The notes beneath the pieces were generated by a model that had not been told where the DNA came from, did no database searches, and saw only the letters and a list, made by a program, of their open reading frames with translations. From positions 9,789,578-9,853,577 of the forward strand of contig NC_046629.1 of the NCBI RefSeq assembly GCF_900324465.2: a DNA stretch of 64,000 bases. Direction: 5' to 3'. How positions within the stretch are numbered: the first letter of the stretch is position 1; every line of letters starts with the position of its first letter. Source of the DNA: Anabas testudineus (Eukaryota; Chordata; Actinopteri; Anabantiformes; Anabantidae). The translations under genes and the position numbers were made by a program. Shown here one piece after another: positions 23,101 through 44,334 of the stretch.

Positions 23101-25499
23101 AAACACTTGTCTAAAGCGGTTATAATCAATATTTGCATATGAACAAATGGATTACATGGCTGATGATGTGAGGAAGTTGTTCATAGACATTTGATGTGTT
23201 GCAGCTGATGACATCAGACATCATCTTGTTCAGATGTAGGTAGAGACAAATAACAGAGATAAAAAAACATCAGTGTGTTTACATGCAGTTAAATAACTGG
23301 GTTACAGAATAAAACAGATTTTTTTTTTTAAAGTAGGACCACGAGTGTAAATGGAAAAACTGGAAACTGTAATCGGGGTAGGGGATTAGTGAAACCTAAT
23401 TTCCAGAGGTAGATTTCTCCTGGAGAACTCCGATTACTCTGCTATGTAAACACATACCCGGGTTTCTAATTGGCTTTCTGCAGGAGTACATGTGCATTAC
23501 AATGCACTTACCACTCTACTACTAGAAGTCCAACTGAATGAAAGGAGAGATCATTTCAGGTTCCTGCAGATCAGTTTCCCGAAATTAAAATAAAACTAGC
23601 GCAGAGTTCCCTGTAGACATTTAAATAAGTCACTTTTTACTGTGCATTTCCTTAATTTAGACAGTTTGTATTGTAAATAGCGCCGTCAGTCACCTCCCAA
23701 ACACAACTATCAACAAAAGAGCAGAGAGAGAGAGAAAGAACGAAAGGAAAAGCAATCTGGAAGTGTCTTATCTGTCTCCATATATAAAATCTGTGAACCA
23801 TGCTTCCAAAATCATCCTAAGACGGAGGAGAAATCAGATTACTCTTTTGCTGCATGTATACTCAGATTTCCAGTATCCAGGTTTTTTGAGTGCATGTAAA
23901 CACGTTCCCGGATTACCAGAGAAACCTGGTTTCTCTCAGTAACCTGGTTACTTGAGTCTATGTAAACACACTGAATGTTGCCCTCACAGTCATTATGTGA
24001 CAAAGATCAGACTATTTAATTTTGTTGTTAATGTTTTATGTTACTGTTGTTCCAGGCTCGTACTTGGACTATCCTGTCAAAGAAAACTTGGCCATGCCTC
24101 CCCTGCAGCTGTCACCAACGGCCCTGCAGCAGCAGTATCTTCCTCCTCCGCCACACCATCTGAATGGCAGTGCACACGGCACCAACCACGTGTTGGACTA
24201 CCTGGAGAACCAGGTTAGGGGGCTGGATGTGGGGGTACCTCAAATGGCTCCACATATACTCCAGAATATGCCCCCAATGCAGCAGTATGCACAGGCACAG
24301 CCACCTCCAGCTCCTCCAGCAGTTCCCTACACTGCTGGCCCCCCAAGTATGTTGTCAGCTCTAGATGAGATTGGGGTGAGAGGGGTGGAGAGGAGAGTAA
24401 TCACCCTGCCTCCTATCATCCAACATGCACCCAGCTTTTCCTCCCGCAGGGGGCCTGGAGGTGGAGATGGCACACGGGGTGGCCCCAGAGTGTCTAGCCA
24501 GTCCAGCGGGAGTACAAATCGCTCTGGAGGAGGCTTCCCCCGCGACAGGGGCGGGAGCAGAAACAGAGATGTTTCTCCGCCCAGGCGGAGTATTTTACGT
24601 GATTACAGTGATGACTGGGAGAGCAGGCGAGGAAGAGCATCACACAGAGGAAGCTCGGCTGAGAGGAGAGGAGACGGCTCCAGACGTGCGCGTGACGACC
24701 TGATGGAGGAGCTGCACAGCCGAGCAACTCGGAGGGACTGGAGCTCGGATGAAGACGACAGCAGCAGACGGAAAGGAGGCAAAGGGAGGGATGAGTCTGA
24801 GAATCCCCCCAGCTACTCCTCCATTGACATCGAGCCTGGGAACAGCTACAGTCGGAGGAACTACAACTGCCATTCTGTAAGATTCACAAAGAAACACTGA
24901 ACTACACGCACATAAATTATTTCTCTTGTTTAGTTTTGACTTGTTTCTATCTTTACATAGCAGCCATGATAAAGACGAGGATTTATAGAAAGTATTAAAT
25001 TGTCTGACATGAATTTTTGTACGAACATGAGTTTTCCCCTGAGAATGAATCCTACTGACTGAACCTTTGACTTTTCTTCAGGCGGAACTGTGAGGTTGGA
25101 ATTTAATATTTTTAAGACATGGAATAACTTAGTAAGTATTCAACAGATTGCTGTAAAATTCATCCCATCAGGATGAATTGTGATAACAAACTGTAGTTGA
25201 TTCCTCAACTTTAACTTCCTCCTTCCTCAACCTCAGATGTGTACTACAGGTAGAACACATGCTGTCTGCTTTAAGTTGTTTTCAGTGTGAACTCCTCACA
25301 GCGTCGTTAGTGTGGCTGTAGGTTATTAGACTCGTTTACTTATCTCAACTGTTTTCTTTCTTACAGAATAGTTTTCTACTCTTAGTTATTCTCCTTTTCT
25401 TTTATTTGTTTCTTATCTTCTGCTAACTCAACCTCACCTTCTGTCATTCTTCTCTCTTAGGATCGAAGCTCCCGTAGCCCGACCAGCATAGTGATCTGA
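17168..25499 (+). CDS. ildr1: ILDR1 (angulin-2), immunoglobulin-like domain-containing receptor 1
   Basis: Eight coding exons: 17168-17216, 18465-18635, 20388-20537, 20894-21013, 21109-21255, 22554-22679, 24056-24876, 25461-25499; 1623 nt, 540 aa (human ILDR1 546 from memory). A signal peptide is followed by one V-type Ig domain with [21 protein letters not shown] and the near-invariant [14 protein letters not shown]. Exon 5 encodes the TM helix ([15 protein letters not shown]) and the Cys cluster [20 protein letters not shown]. The tail includes [22 protein letters not shown], an Arg/Ser-rich region and [14 protein letters not shown], and ends SPTSIVI, as in mammalian ILDR1. In mammals it is needed for tricellular junctions, hearing and CCK-cell signalling. 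It has no counterpart of ildr2 exon 4. Teleosts often keep ildr1a and ildr1b; which one this is cannot be told here. Confidence 0.95.
17434..17458. repeat. GTTT microsatellite
   Basis: Short TTTG/GTTT tandem run in ildr1 intron 1. Confidence 0.85.
23271..23973. mobile_element. Non-autonomous inverted-repeat DNA transposon (MITE-like), family not named
   Basis: The left end starts CAGTGTGTTTACATG and the right end closes with the reverse complement of CAGTGTGTTTACAT. The similarity continues for about 37 bp (GTTACAG versus GTTACTG at the inner edge). The element is 703 bp, lies in ildr1 intron 6 (22680-24055) and has no transposase ORF. Sub-terminal repeats of the type ATGTAAACAC...CCCGG recur near 23440 and 23895. 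I could not define a target-site duplication, so the superfamily is open. Confidence 0.75.
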
Positions 25500-25655
25500 A
25501 GCATTTCTTTTTTTTATTTACTTTGTCCTGAAAGTCTCCAGACTGATCAAAATGAAGACAAACAGTGGGTACCTTTAATCTTTTCAATTAACATGGAAGG
25601 ACTTAGTTTGTGTTCTGATGTAGAGAGTGGTGTAGTGGTGTCTAGTGTGGATTTA

Positions 25656-26278
25656 CACTGTCTGTCCAAAAAAAAGTCACAAATTCTTATATTTAGTTTG
25701 ACCGCCTTTAGCTTTGATTACTGCACATAGAGTCTTGAAATATGCCCGTGACATCAGGGAAGAAAAACTCCATTGATGGAATAACCTGGTCGTCTATATA
25801 TTTATGTAGTCAGCTGATCTCATTCTTTGGACACATAACGTTGCTGCACCTAGAACTGACGAACTGCAGCAACCCCAGATCATAGCACTGCCCCCACAGG
25901 CTGGTACAGTAGGCACTAGACATGATGGGTGCATCACTTCAACAGGGTAAATCTGGACTCATCGGACCACATGAACTTCTTCTACTGGACATCTCTTAAC
26001 CCAGTTTTAGTAGTTATAATCAACTCCTTAGATGTTTTCTTTGCTTGATTAATGCCAATAATTTGACCCTTCTGAAACAAATCAACATCTTCTTCACGAC
26101 CACATGATGTCTCTTCTGACATGGTTGTTTAGGAAAAAACTACTCCCTGTATGAGTTTGGGTTAAATAACTTGTTGCCAGCTAAAACATAATCATTCATG
26201 CAGTAACTATCCAATGGGAAGCTCTTACCTATTTGCTTAGTTAAATCCAGGTGGTGACTTTTTTGTGGACGGGCAGTG
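25656..26278. mobile_element. Non-autonomous inverted-repeat DNA transposon in ildr1 3'UTR
   Basis: A 25-bp terminal inverted repeat, CACTGTCTGTCCAAAAAAAA at 25656 and its partner ending at 26278 (reverse complement CACTGCCCGTCCACAAAAAA), differs at three positions. The element is 623 bp with no transposase frame. The interior resembles a dispersed teleost repeat familiar to me (CCCCAGATCATAGCACTG, GGACTCATCGGACCACATGA). It may be a Tc1/mariner-type derivative, but the flanks do not give a clean TA duplication. It lies between the ildr1 stop and its poly(A) signal, so it is probably transcribed. Confidence 0.8.
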
Positions 26279-26711
26279 GACTTTTACTTTGAACTTTACA
26301 TAATTGTGACAAAAATATGATTTGTATGTATGAAGGAAGTTGTAAACTGTAGTTACTGTGACGTTCTGCTAATGTATGTGATTCTTGTGGTAATTTGTGT
26401 GTTTACTCCCGGTTTTGGATAATCTTTCTCAGTTTGTACAAGCAGATTGTTGGATGTTGTGAGATTTGTCATTGTGAACATGTTATTTGTGTTTTTGCAG
26501 ACTGATAGTATTCCTTTTGATTTTTGTAAATGTTATTGCATAATTTCTTGTAGTATTTAATTTTTTAGCATTTTGTAGCATTGTTGAACTATAACACTTA
26601 TTAAGCGCTGTCCCGTTTGGATCAACACCAACATATAATTGTGAATTTCATGAATATTTACTTCTTTTAAAAGCATGAATAGAGTTGCAGTGTAATGAAA
26701 TGTTGGTTTTT

Positions 26712-26717
26712 AATAAA
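26712..26717 (+). terminator. ildr1 poly(A) signal
   Basis: AATAAA followed by GCTTTTT and a GT-rich stretch, 1.2 kb after the ildr1 stop at 25497-25499. The implied 3'UTR includes the 623-bp transposon remnant. Confidence 0.75.
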
Positions 26718-26739
26718 GCTTTTTAGATGCAGCTGGTGT

Positions 26740-27698
26740 GGAGTGTGATTTTTGCAACTGAGCAGACAGATGTGGTCCCTTAAACTGAAACTGTTCCACA
26801 TTAGCAACAAATACAAATTGTCTTACCATGTGATGTTATGAATAAAGTGAATTATTTATTATTCCCTTAACTGTGTGCATTAGTGTCAACAACAGATATG
26901 TTGATATGTGATAGATGCCCCCAAAAATCTGTATCTGTGTGGAACTGTATTGTACATGAGCTTTGTGCCAAATTAGTCTAATAAACCCATAATGATCTTC
27001 ATGTATGTTGTGCTGACACAGTGCATGACTCAAGTAATTACCCCAAATTAATTAATTAATCCACACAGAGAAAATCTGGTTCCAAAATCTATACAATAAG
27101 ATCTACATGGGGAGACGTTTAACAAGTTGTAAGGTGGAACCAGCACATGCAGATTTATTATGGAGACACTGGTTTGTCCAGCAGATGGGGCCACAGACAT
27201 GAGGTCCACTGTACAGATGGTTTTGTCTTTTGTGTGTTTATGTTAGGACATGACTAAGAGTTAAAAAATGGGGGGTTTCCTGCTTAGCTGAATGTTTTAT
27301 GAATAATATAAACCATGAACAACACACACAACCATCACCATGGGAATAATGGTGTAATGGTAAGATGTTATTATTCACTCCAACCTCAGTGGAGGTTGTT
27401 GTTTTAGTGCAGATGTTGAGCTGAAGATGGAGCCTGTGTTTACTGTGAGAGGAGGAAGGAGGATGTGGGGGCTGGGCCTCCTCTCCTCCACCTCCTCCCA
27501 GGGCTCCATGCTGCTGTCTGATTGGTCACTTCAGTTGCTGGAGGAAGTGAAACCATCAATGTCAAACGATCCTGGATCAGCTGTTTGCAGTCGATCCTCC
27601 CCGACATCCCCTGAAAACACCGAGACCTACAGCTGAGCTGAGACCGACCTCCTATGAGGATTGAAGTCAGGTGTGTTTCGGCCTCACGTCGTTTTCAG
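26740..27698 (+). promoter_or_regulatory. ildr1-me3 intergenic region, me3 promoter and noncoding first exon
   Basis: No gene is seen from 26740 to about 27420. From 27420 the DNA becomes G/C-richer. A clean donor, TTTTCAG|GTAAGACT, at 27698/27699 marks the end of an untranslated first exon of me3, which would splice to the acceptor at 28128 just upstream of the start codon. The transcription start is not defined. Confidence 0.55.
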
Positions 27699-28133
27699 GT
27701 AAGACTCACTGACTGTTAGCCACCGGCTAGTTGGCGTTAGCATCTGCGCAGATTGTTCCACAATAAAGCTGCTGGAAGCTAACAGTGGCTAGCGATGCTA
27801 ATGCAGCCGGGTTTCCTTGTTACTCCCTGAACGCACCGGCTGCAGGTGTACCCTCCACCTGTGCATTATTACATTATTTATTTATTAGTATTTGCACTAA
27901 AAAGCATGTTTCCTGTGGCTGCAGCAGCTGTTTATCATTTAGTGACTGCGCTTCAGCTAAAGGTTCAGATATACTTTTGCAGGACGGACTTGCTGAGCCG
28001 GTGCTATCCGCGGTATGTCTGGTGTTTCTGGGTCGTGCGTCATTGTTTTTGAACTGGGAGGAGATTCCCCCGTTAGGATTTGATTGAAACCCACTCTTTT
28101 AGTCATATTTATTCCTGCTTGTCTGCAGGCAGC

Positions 28134-35162
<7,029 letters not shown>

Positions 35163-36816
35163 TCCCGCTCACCTCTGTCTTTATGCTGCAGTGACGTCAC
35201 ATACAATTTGCCTGCGTTCAGAAACTTTGCCAATGATTCTCGTCTTTTAGTCCTTTCTTAAAACATATTGTTTCTATATTTTCAGTGTGTTTTTCTCTGT
35301 TCTTACAAAGTATAAAGTTATTATTCAGAATAGATAGCCAACAATAAGACAACATAACACTGCATACTGCTGTATATGTTCAGGATTCTCTGTGTCAACC
35401 TTTCATGTACAAGTTGTTTTTAATTTTCCAGCACTGTACTTTGATTTATTTTATCAGTTCTCTGAAGGTCAGACTGTAAAAACTACTTTTAGCCGCACAA
35501 TATCATATCAGATATCATCATAATGTTTTCTGTAACTCTAAATCTCAAACTGTGCTTTTTTCATTAGACGTTCCAGCTAAGATGTTGCAGTGTTCTGCAG
35601 TTCTGCAGTGATTTGAAGCTGTTTTTGAGATGGTGCATGAAGAACAAAGCAGTATTTTACAATGACGCACAATCATTTGTCTTGTCTTGACACAAATGAA
35701 CTGAAGGATTCATTTTAAGCTTAAAAAAAAAAAAGAAATCTCTAACGGTGCCTCTTTCTGTGTGACCTCAGGACATCACTGCTTCACATTACGAGTTCGA
35801 ACTGTTGTGTTTATCCAGCATGTATTCCAGAAAGTGAGTTGAGTGACTCTTTGTTAGCCCCGAGTTAAGAGAAAGACGAAGAAGCTGTTTGACACAACCT
35901 CTCATTTCCTCATTCTCACAGTTGATGGAATAAATTGGAGCGTTTTAATTTGCAGAAGTTGTATGTTGGAAGAAGAGTTGGCATTTTTTAAGTTTGTTTT
36001 TTAAAGCACTTTTATGATCATCTGTGTCATCGGTGTAAGGACAGAGAAAATTACACATCCTCAGCTCAGAATAAAATCTACATTGTATTTAAAGGGACTC
36101 AATGACAACTATCAGACTGTTAATCAGGTCCCCTGCACTAAAACATTTACCGTACACTACTGTGGTAATAGCTCAAATCAACATACTTTTCAAATTCTGT
36201 GTAAAACCTTAGACATTGACAAATAATCAATTCAATACTTTCTGGTGTTGTGATTTGTAGCATTGTTGGAACATTTCTATCATCACAAGTTTAAATCATC
36301 TCCAGCTGCCACCAGCACTTTTCCTCCATCCAGACTTAACACACAGTAGGAATCCACCTGTGTCAAATGTGATAATGATCATTTATTTACTTTCATTGCT
36401 GCTGTCACACATTCAAATGGCAGCTGTGCCCCTTATTTACCTGTTGCTATGTTTAGTTTTAGAGTCTCAGCAGCTTTTCTGGAACCACAATCAGTGATTT
36501 CTCATGTCAGGGTTAATCAGCTCAGAGTTCAGTGTTAAGTTCAGTTTGTTAAACCTGCTCTCTGGATCAGACCACATCTCATCGTTGAAGCTGCTTCTTC
36601 TTCAATCGTCAACATGCGCACATTGGAAAATCCGCCAGGATCAGCCTGTATCTCTGTTTCTTTTTGCATACTGTGGTGTGTTTTCCTTCAGTCTTGCACA
36701 GAGCTCTAGCTGCTGTTTGCCAGAGATACTGATGAACGGTCTCATATCTTTGACTCTTTGCTAGCTTTAGTACCGAGACATGCTTGATGTTTTCAAAGGG
36801 AACATGAAACTTTTTA

Positions 36817-36822
36817 AATAAA
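36817..36822 (+). terminator. Candidate me3 poly(A) signal
   Basis: AATAAA in TTTTTAAATAAAATTG, 1.65 kb after the me3 stop. Earlier AATAAA hexamers near 35929 and 36070 could give shorter 3'UTRs, so the true end is uncertain. Confidence 0.4.
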
Positions 36823-36849
36823 ATTGTCAACAAAAATCTTGGGACAAAC

Positions 36850-39347
36850 TGCCCCCTGCTGGACTCTCACTGTCTGACTGTCAAGTCTGCTTTAATTCCA
36901 TACATTTCAGAGCATTTGTCAATCGGTACCAGTTGATTTAGTATATTATATACAAATATATTTGTTTTTAATGAGCTACTTTGCTTCAGTACAACCATGC
37001 AAAGCCGCCTTTAGACGTTTCTTCTGATTAATCTATTTATTTTGTGCTTAATTTAACAACAAAAGCAAGAAATTGTATTTACTTGTGATGTCAAAACAGT
37101 AAAAAATATTCAGACAATGTTTTGTAATAACTTTCAGTAGTTTGCTGCAGTCTTAGTTCACACTGTCAGTCTAAACAGTATAGTTTTCTTTTTGTTTGGG
37201 GAGAGTACTGTGAAGTTTTCAAAACAATTTTCCAGTGTACTCATAAAGAAATGTATTGTCAGTAGTTTGGAAAAACTCTGAGCACCATCCAACATCTAAG
37301 GGATGAATTTAAATGCCAACCGTGACCAAATTAACCCTTTTGTGGTTGAATCCCTGCAGCCAGGTACTTAAACCAGGTGTGGAAGCACATTATTCATGCC
37401 CATTGGTTTAGGAACGAGACAATCTGCACGTGTTCGTCCACACATTTCTGTACATACAGTATGAAAAAAATACATTTCTACAGCCAAATAATTACCACTA
37501 AATACACAGGACACAAAATGTACGTAATTAACACCACATCAAATAATTATTTTGTAATTTTTTCCTATTTTTATTAACATTTGTAGTTTTATTATTATTC
37601 TTTGACCAGACATATTGCTCTCTTTTGAGCTGATACAGCTGTTTTAATAAACACTGACTAACGTAATTAATAATGATCCATTATCAAGGAGTTTAATAGT
37701 TTTTGTTTTATTTTTAAAACATTTAATGTCTTTTTGACAACATTATTTAGTAGGTAAATCATTGAACCTCCACTGGTATAACACAGGTAAAGGTGATGAA
37801 TGGTCACACACATAGAAGAATATCACAACATGGGATGTGGCAGTGCTTAAAGATGTTCAGATTATGTCCAAAATCACATCTGCTGACAAACTGTTCTCTG
37901 TACATTTTTATGAATCCCCAAACTAAAAAAATAAAAAAAAACTAAATAAAATCCCATCTAAAAGTATGGAAACAGCAACACCTTTTTATAAAATTCTCCT
38001 TTTTTTGTACTTTTACAACAAGAAAACTCAAATAAAATGCAGTCATCTTGCTTTTGTGCGTCTTGTTTAATATCTATTGTTATATGTAGCTTTAAAATTC
38101 CCTGCAAGTCCCCTGCATTTGCAACAGAGTGTAACAGGAGCAAACACAGATTCAAGCTTGTTTGCATTTATTTATTGTTGTAATCATGTTTTTAATGCTG
38201 CTCTCTTAGTTGGAGGGTGTCATGCTATGTGTGTAACAAAGCTTATTTTTGTAGTTAATGCATTAACACTGTGTTTGAAATTTGTTATAACTGTATCATT
38301 AACTTCACTACATACATATTCTGGCCACCTGTACCTCCTGATTTACAGCTGGAACATGGCTCGGAGCAGCTTCAGTTCAAACCCAGTTCAACTGCTTGAT
38401 CTAAACACATGGAATAGACTTCCAAACATAGCACATACAGTTATAATATAGAATATTTCTTTTAGCAATAGTAGAAAAGCACACATTTGACATTATCAAA
38501 TACATGTCAGCAACTTTGCTCTTAAAAGTTTTGACTGCCTCAATCCATGCCAGGGACAGACAGATTTAGATACAAGGCACATTACATCTTGGTAACACAC
38601 ACTCGGACTAGATAACGCTCAATGAGCAGTCTTCACATGTTAAATTAATCCTAGCCAGAACTGACATTGAATATAGAACGATGAAATATTTTTGTAATAG
38701 AAATGTAACTTTATGCAAAGGTCAAGCCACAACTGAGACTTGATGTGTGAACGTATTACCTAAACCTTTAAAAGCTGAAGAGAGAATTTCATTGATTGCA
38801 AAAAGAGTCGACTATAAAAAAAAGTGCACTTGAAACTACACTCTTGTTTATGTCATCGTTAAAATGAGTTCTCGTGATCTTCATAAACTAAAATGTTTAA
38901 ATATAACCTTAAAGGGGTGACAGATAACATTTCTGTGCCCTAAAGGAGATAATTTGAGATGTTAATGAAGAGAATAAACCACTAAGTTTAGAAGCAAACC
39001 CCTGATATAGGAGGACAACACCACCCCCACTGGGTGGGTGAGGAGTGGACTGTGGATTTCAGAAAGAGGCCAGCACCTCTCGCCAACATCACCCTATGTT
39101 GCTCTGCAGTGTAGTGCTTTACTTAAAGGTTAAGTTCAGATTAAATGTGCCATGGCAGTAGCTTAGGTGGTAGTGCAGTCGCCTACGAACCCCAGGGTGT
39201 TCGATTCCCAGTTCCTCCTGGCTACTTGCTGAGGTTTTGTTGGACAAGACACTGAAACCCCGTAGTGTAGTGCTGACATCCCGTCTAGTAGCTGTCCACC
39301 CACAATTTCCCCAAGGGGATCAATAAAGTATTCATTACTATTACCTA

Positions 39348-39389
<42 letters not shown>

Positions 39390-39575
39390 AGGGAGCGACA
39401 TTTACCAGACACTGAAAACCTTATTTTCTGAGTGGTTTCACTTGCGGCCTTATGGAAGTTTCCAGTTTAAATTCTTTCCATTTTTTTTGGTATCTAATAA
39501 TGCCTTTTCTACCTGCAGTTAGATTATTCTACTTTTTCATACTGTAACACCACTGTCACTCTTCTCCTATTGGTG
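36850..39575. other. Convergent intergenic region between me3 and nxpe3
   Basis: About 2.7 kb of AT-rich DNA holding the 3' ends of two convergent genes and one SINE (39148-39387). The open frames here are short and show no recognisable protein. Confidence 0.55.
39148..39387 (+). mobile_element. tRNA-derived SINE with poly(A) tail
   Basis: The head has a Pol III A box (TAGCTTAGGTGG, 39159-39170) and, 26 nt further on, a B box (GGTGTTCGATTCC, 39196-39208), as in tRNA-derived SINEs. The 3' part carries the common fish tail wording TTTCCCCAAGGGGATCAATA AAG and ends in a run of about 35 A (to 39387). The near-pure A tail suggests a young insertion. No target-site duplication could be fixed by eye. 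It lies downstream of the nxpe3 stop, opposite in strand to nxpe3. Confidence 0.8.
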
Positions 39576-41936
<2,361 letters not shown>

Positions 41937-41959
41937 GGTGACCTCCTTCTGAGTCCCAT

Positions 41960-42620
41960 GATCAGGCCCTGTTTTACATTACTGTCACCACAGTAATGGC
42001 AGCATTTTGTCTGCAGAGTGTTGAACTGAACACTGTGAAATACAGAAAAGCAGAAAACTGATTTGAATGTGATTTGTAATACTGGGTATCTGATTTGTTA
42101 TAAATATAAAATGTTAGATAGATAAAGGCCTTTGAATGAGTTGATGTCAGTGAATAGCTCCACACCTTTCCCAGCAGCTAACGACAAACGTTGAGTAAAT
42201 GATATAAAGTGGTTACATATGATTGGAAAGCTATAATATTAATTATACATAGTAAAATATACATTAAACGATTTATATTAGCGTGAAAATGACACAAACA
42301 GTGGTCGCATTTGGACACATTGACGTTTACTTCAGTGTCACCGACGCTGCAGCTAAAAGACTATTTATCCACATTAATGTACATCCGGTCACGATTAACT
42401 TCCACATTTCAATGTTTGGAAACCAGCAGAGGTGAGAGCGGCTCAGACGGTCGTACCTCTCCGTTTTAAGGTGCCATGTCCCCCGGTTCACATCTCCAGG
42501 CTCATCTCCATCTTACGACGTCGGTAACGGTCGGATCTCTTCCGACGTCAACGGCTGCACGAAGCTGAAGCCGAGCCCGACGGCACGGAGGGATAATGAT
42601 GGTAAATAAACAAATGGCGG
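41960..42620 (-). promoter_or_regulatory. nxpe3 5'UTR intron, untranslated first exon and promoter region
   Basis: On the minus strand a donor, GTC|GTAAGA, at 42517/42516 pairs with an acceptor ending at 41969, implying an untranslated first exon of about 80-100 nt near 42517-42600. The surrounding 42440-42620 is CpG-rich, as expected of a promoter. Confidence 0.5.
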
Positions 42621-44334
42621 TTCGTGTACATGTCTGTTATTATTGGTACAGAGTGACTTCCGATAGCTAACGTTGTTTTAGTTTTAGTCGTGAAACGCTC
42701 TCGTACTGTTACGACGGAAGATTAGCAAGAAGCGTCACCGGGCGGGGGCTCGGACCGACGGCGGACGGTGCAGAGGCAGAAGAGGGGGCGAAGCCTCGTG
42801 TTTACAGCTCCGAGGATGGAGGTTTGTTAAGTGGACACAAATTTAACGTAGCGTCCTCTGGTGGATGTAAATGTAAAGGTACGGTTCTTCAAATAGGGTG
42901 AACTAAAAAAATACTTTATTCTATGGCATCATGTAACGTATACAGTGGTGATATGTGGCCTTCACAGTGGTTAATAAATACTGTATCAGTGCCTCAAAGG
43001 TCGTCTATTTATAAGCCATTAATTAGAACAACTTCTGGGTTGCCAGGTTGAGGAAAATCCTCCTGCAGCACATTTAAGGTGTCATTCATTACAGACACCT
43101 CTGCTATGGACTGACCAAATGATTTATCCATTAATAATAACTATAAAGCCTTTATAAAAGTATCAGAAAGTGCTATGACACCATGCTCATATGTATTTAT
43201 GACAAGCCCTTCATCCTGTTATTACTTTCTCTACTTAACTGGCAGCAACCCATACATTTTAATTTAGATAGATTAGAAAGATAAATAGAGAACAAATTCT
43301 TTAAGTTATTCTTAAAAATACAATAGGTCTCCTAAAAAGGTTCCTTTAATAGAAATCTGTGCCTGTGCTAAAACAATATGTATTTCTTTTAGGAAATTAA
43401 ACTTCTTTACATGTTGTAAGATAAAAAGCACAGGTGTAGGCAATAATTTAAATGGTGCATGACTTCCTGATGAAGCATGATCTCCTACATACTATAAACT
43501 GTAAGAAAGTGTGTCCACTGCTTATTGGCCTGATTAGGACATAACTTCTTCTAATGAAAACATTTTATTTTGGTGTTGTATACATTAACGACTCATAGTG
43601 GGATATTATCATATTGCTTGATTATTATCATAGTGTTACAGACCAATTTTCTGCAATATTTCAACATAATATAAAGCCAAATAAAAATATTTGGAAATTA
43701 TATTAGATATTTATTTACATTTTTCTTAAGACAAAGATGCTACAACATTTTATGTTGATCATCGGGTATTGTGATCCAAGTTTGATAGAAACAGGTCAGC
43801 CATTAACACTATGTGTCACTATATAGGATGTTTGTTGTTGCTCAGGTTAGATACATCTGTGGTTCCAGGTGCACTACATTTAACACATCTATTGCTACTC
43901 TGTTTTTTGCAATTCATCAATAATGTAGTGGTTCAGAAGAAAGAGAATATGTCTGGTCGGTAGGTAAATCAACCTAATCACTGTATGTGATTATAAATCT
44001 GCTTTCAAGTCACTAATATCTGCTGAAGCTACATCACACTCATTGTCTTCACACAAGGTTGCCAGTATTCATTAAATAAGAAGTAATAAGTAGTGAAGTA
44101 TAAAAAAACTTAAGTTACATTCACAATTACATTCATATTAGTTTTCAAGCCTTTCCTGGGTTAATGTCCATAATCAAAATGAGCACAGTTTTCAGGCATG
44201 CCCAAAGGTCCATAAGGCAGCAATGTATCTCAAGTCTATAACCCATTGCTGCACAGTGCCAAATTATAAACAATAGTTCTGTACAGATTAGACTCTCAGA
44301 CAGGGCCAAGAGTGGTTACCCCTGTTCTTTGCAT
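42620..44334. other. nxpe3-cep97 intergenic region and cep97 3'UTR
   Basis: After a CpG-rich shoulder (to about 42830) the DNA is AT-rich with no supported gene or named repeat. A minus-strand AATAAA (TTTATT at 43710-43715) is a candidate cep97 poly(A) signal, giving a 3'UTR of about 620 nt. Confidence 0.5.
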
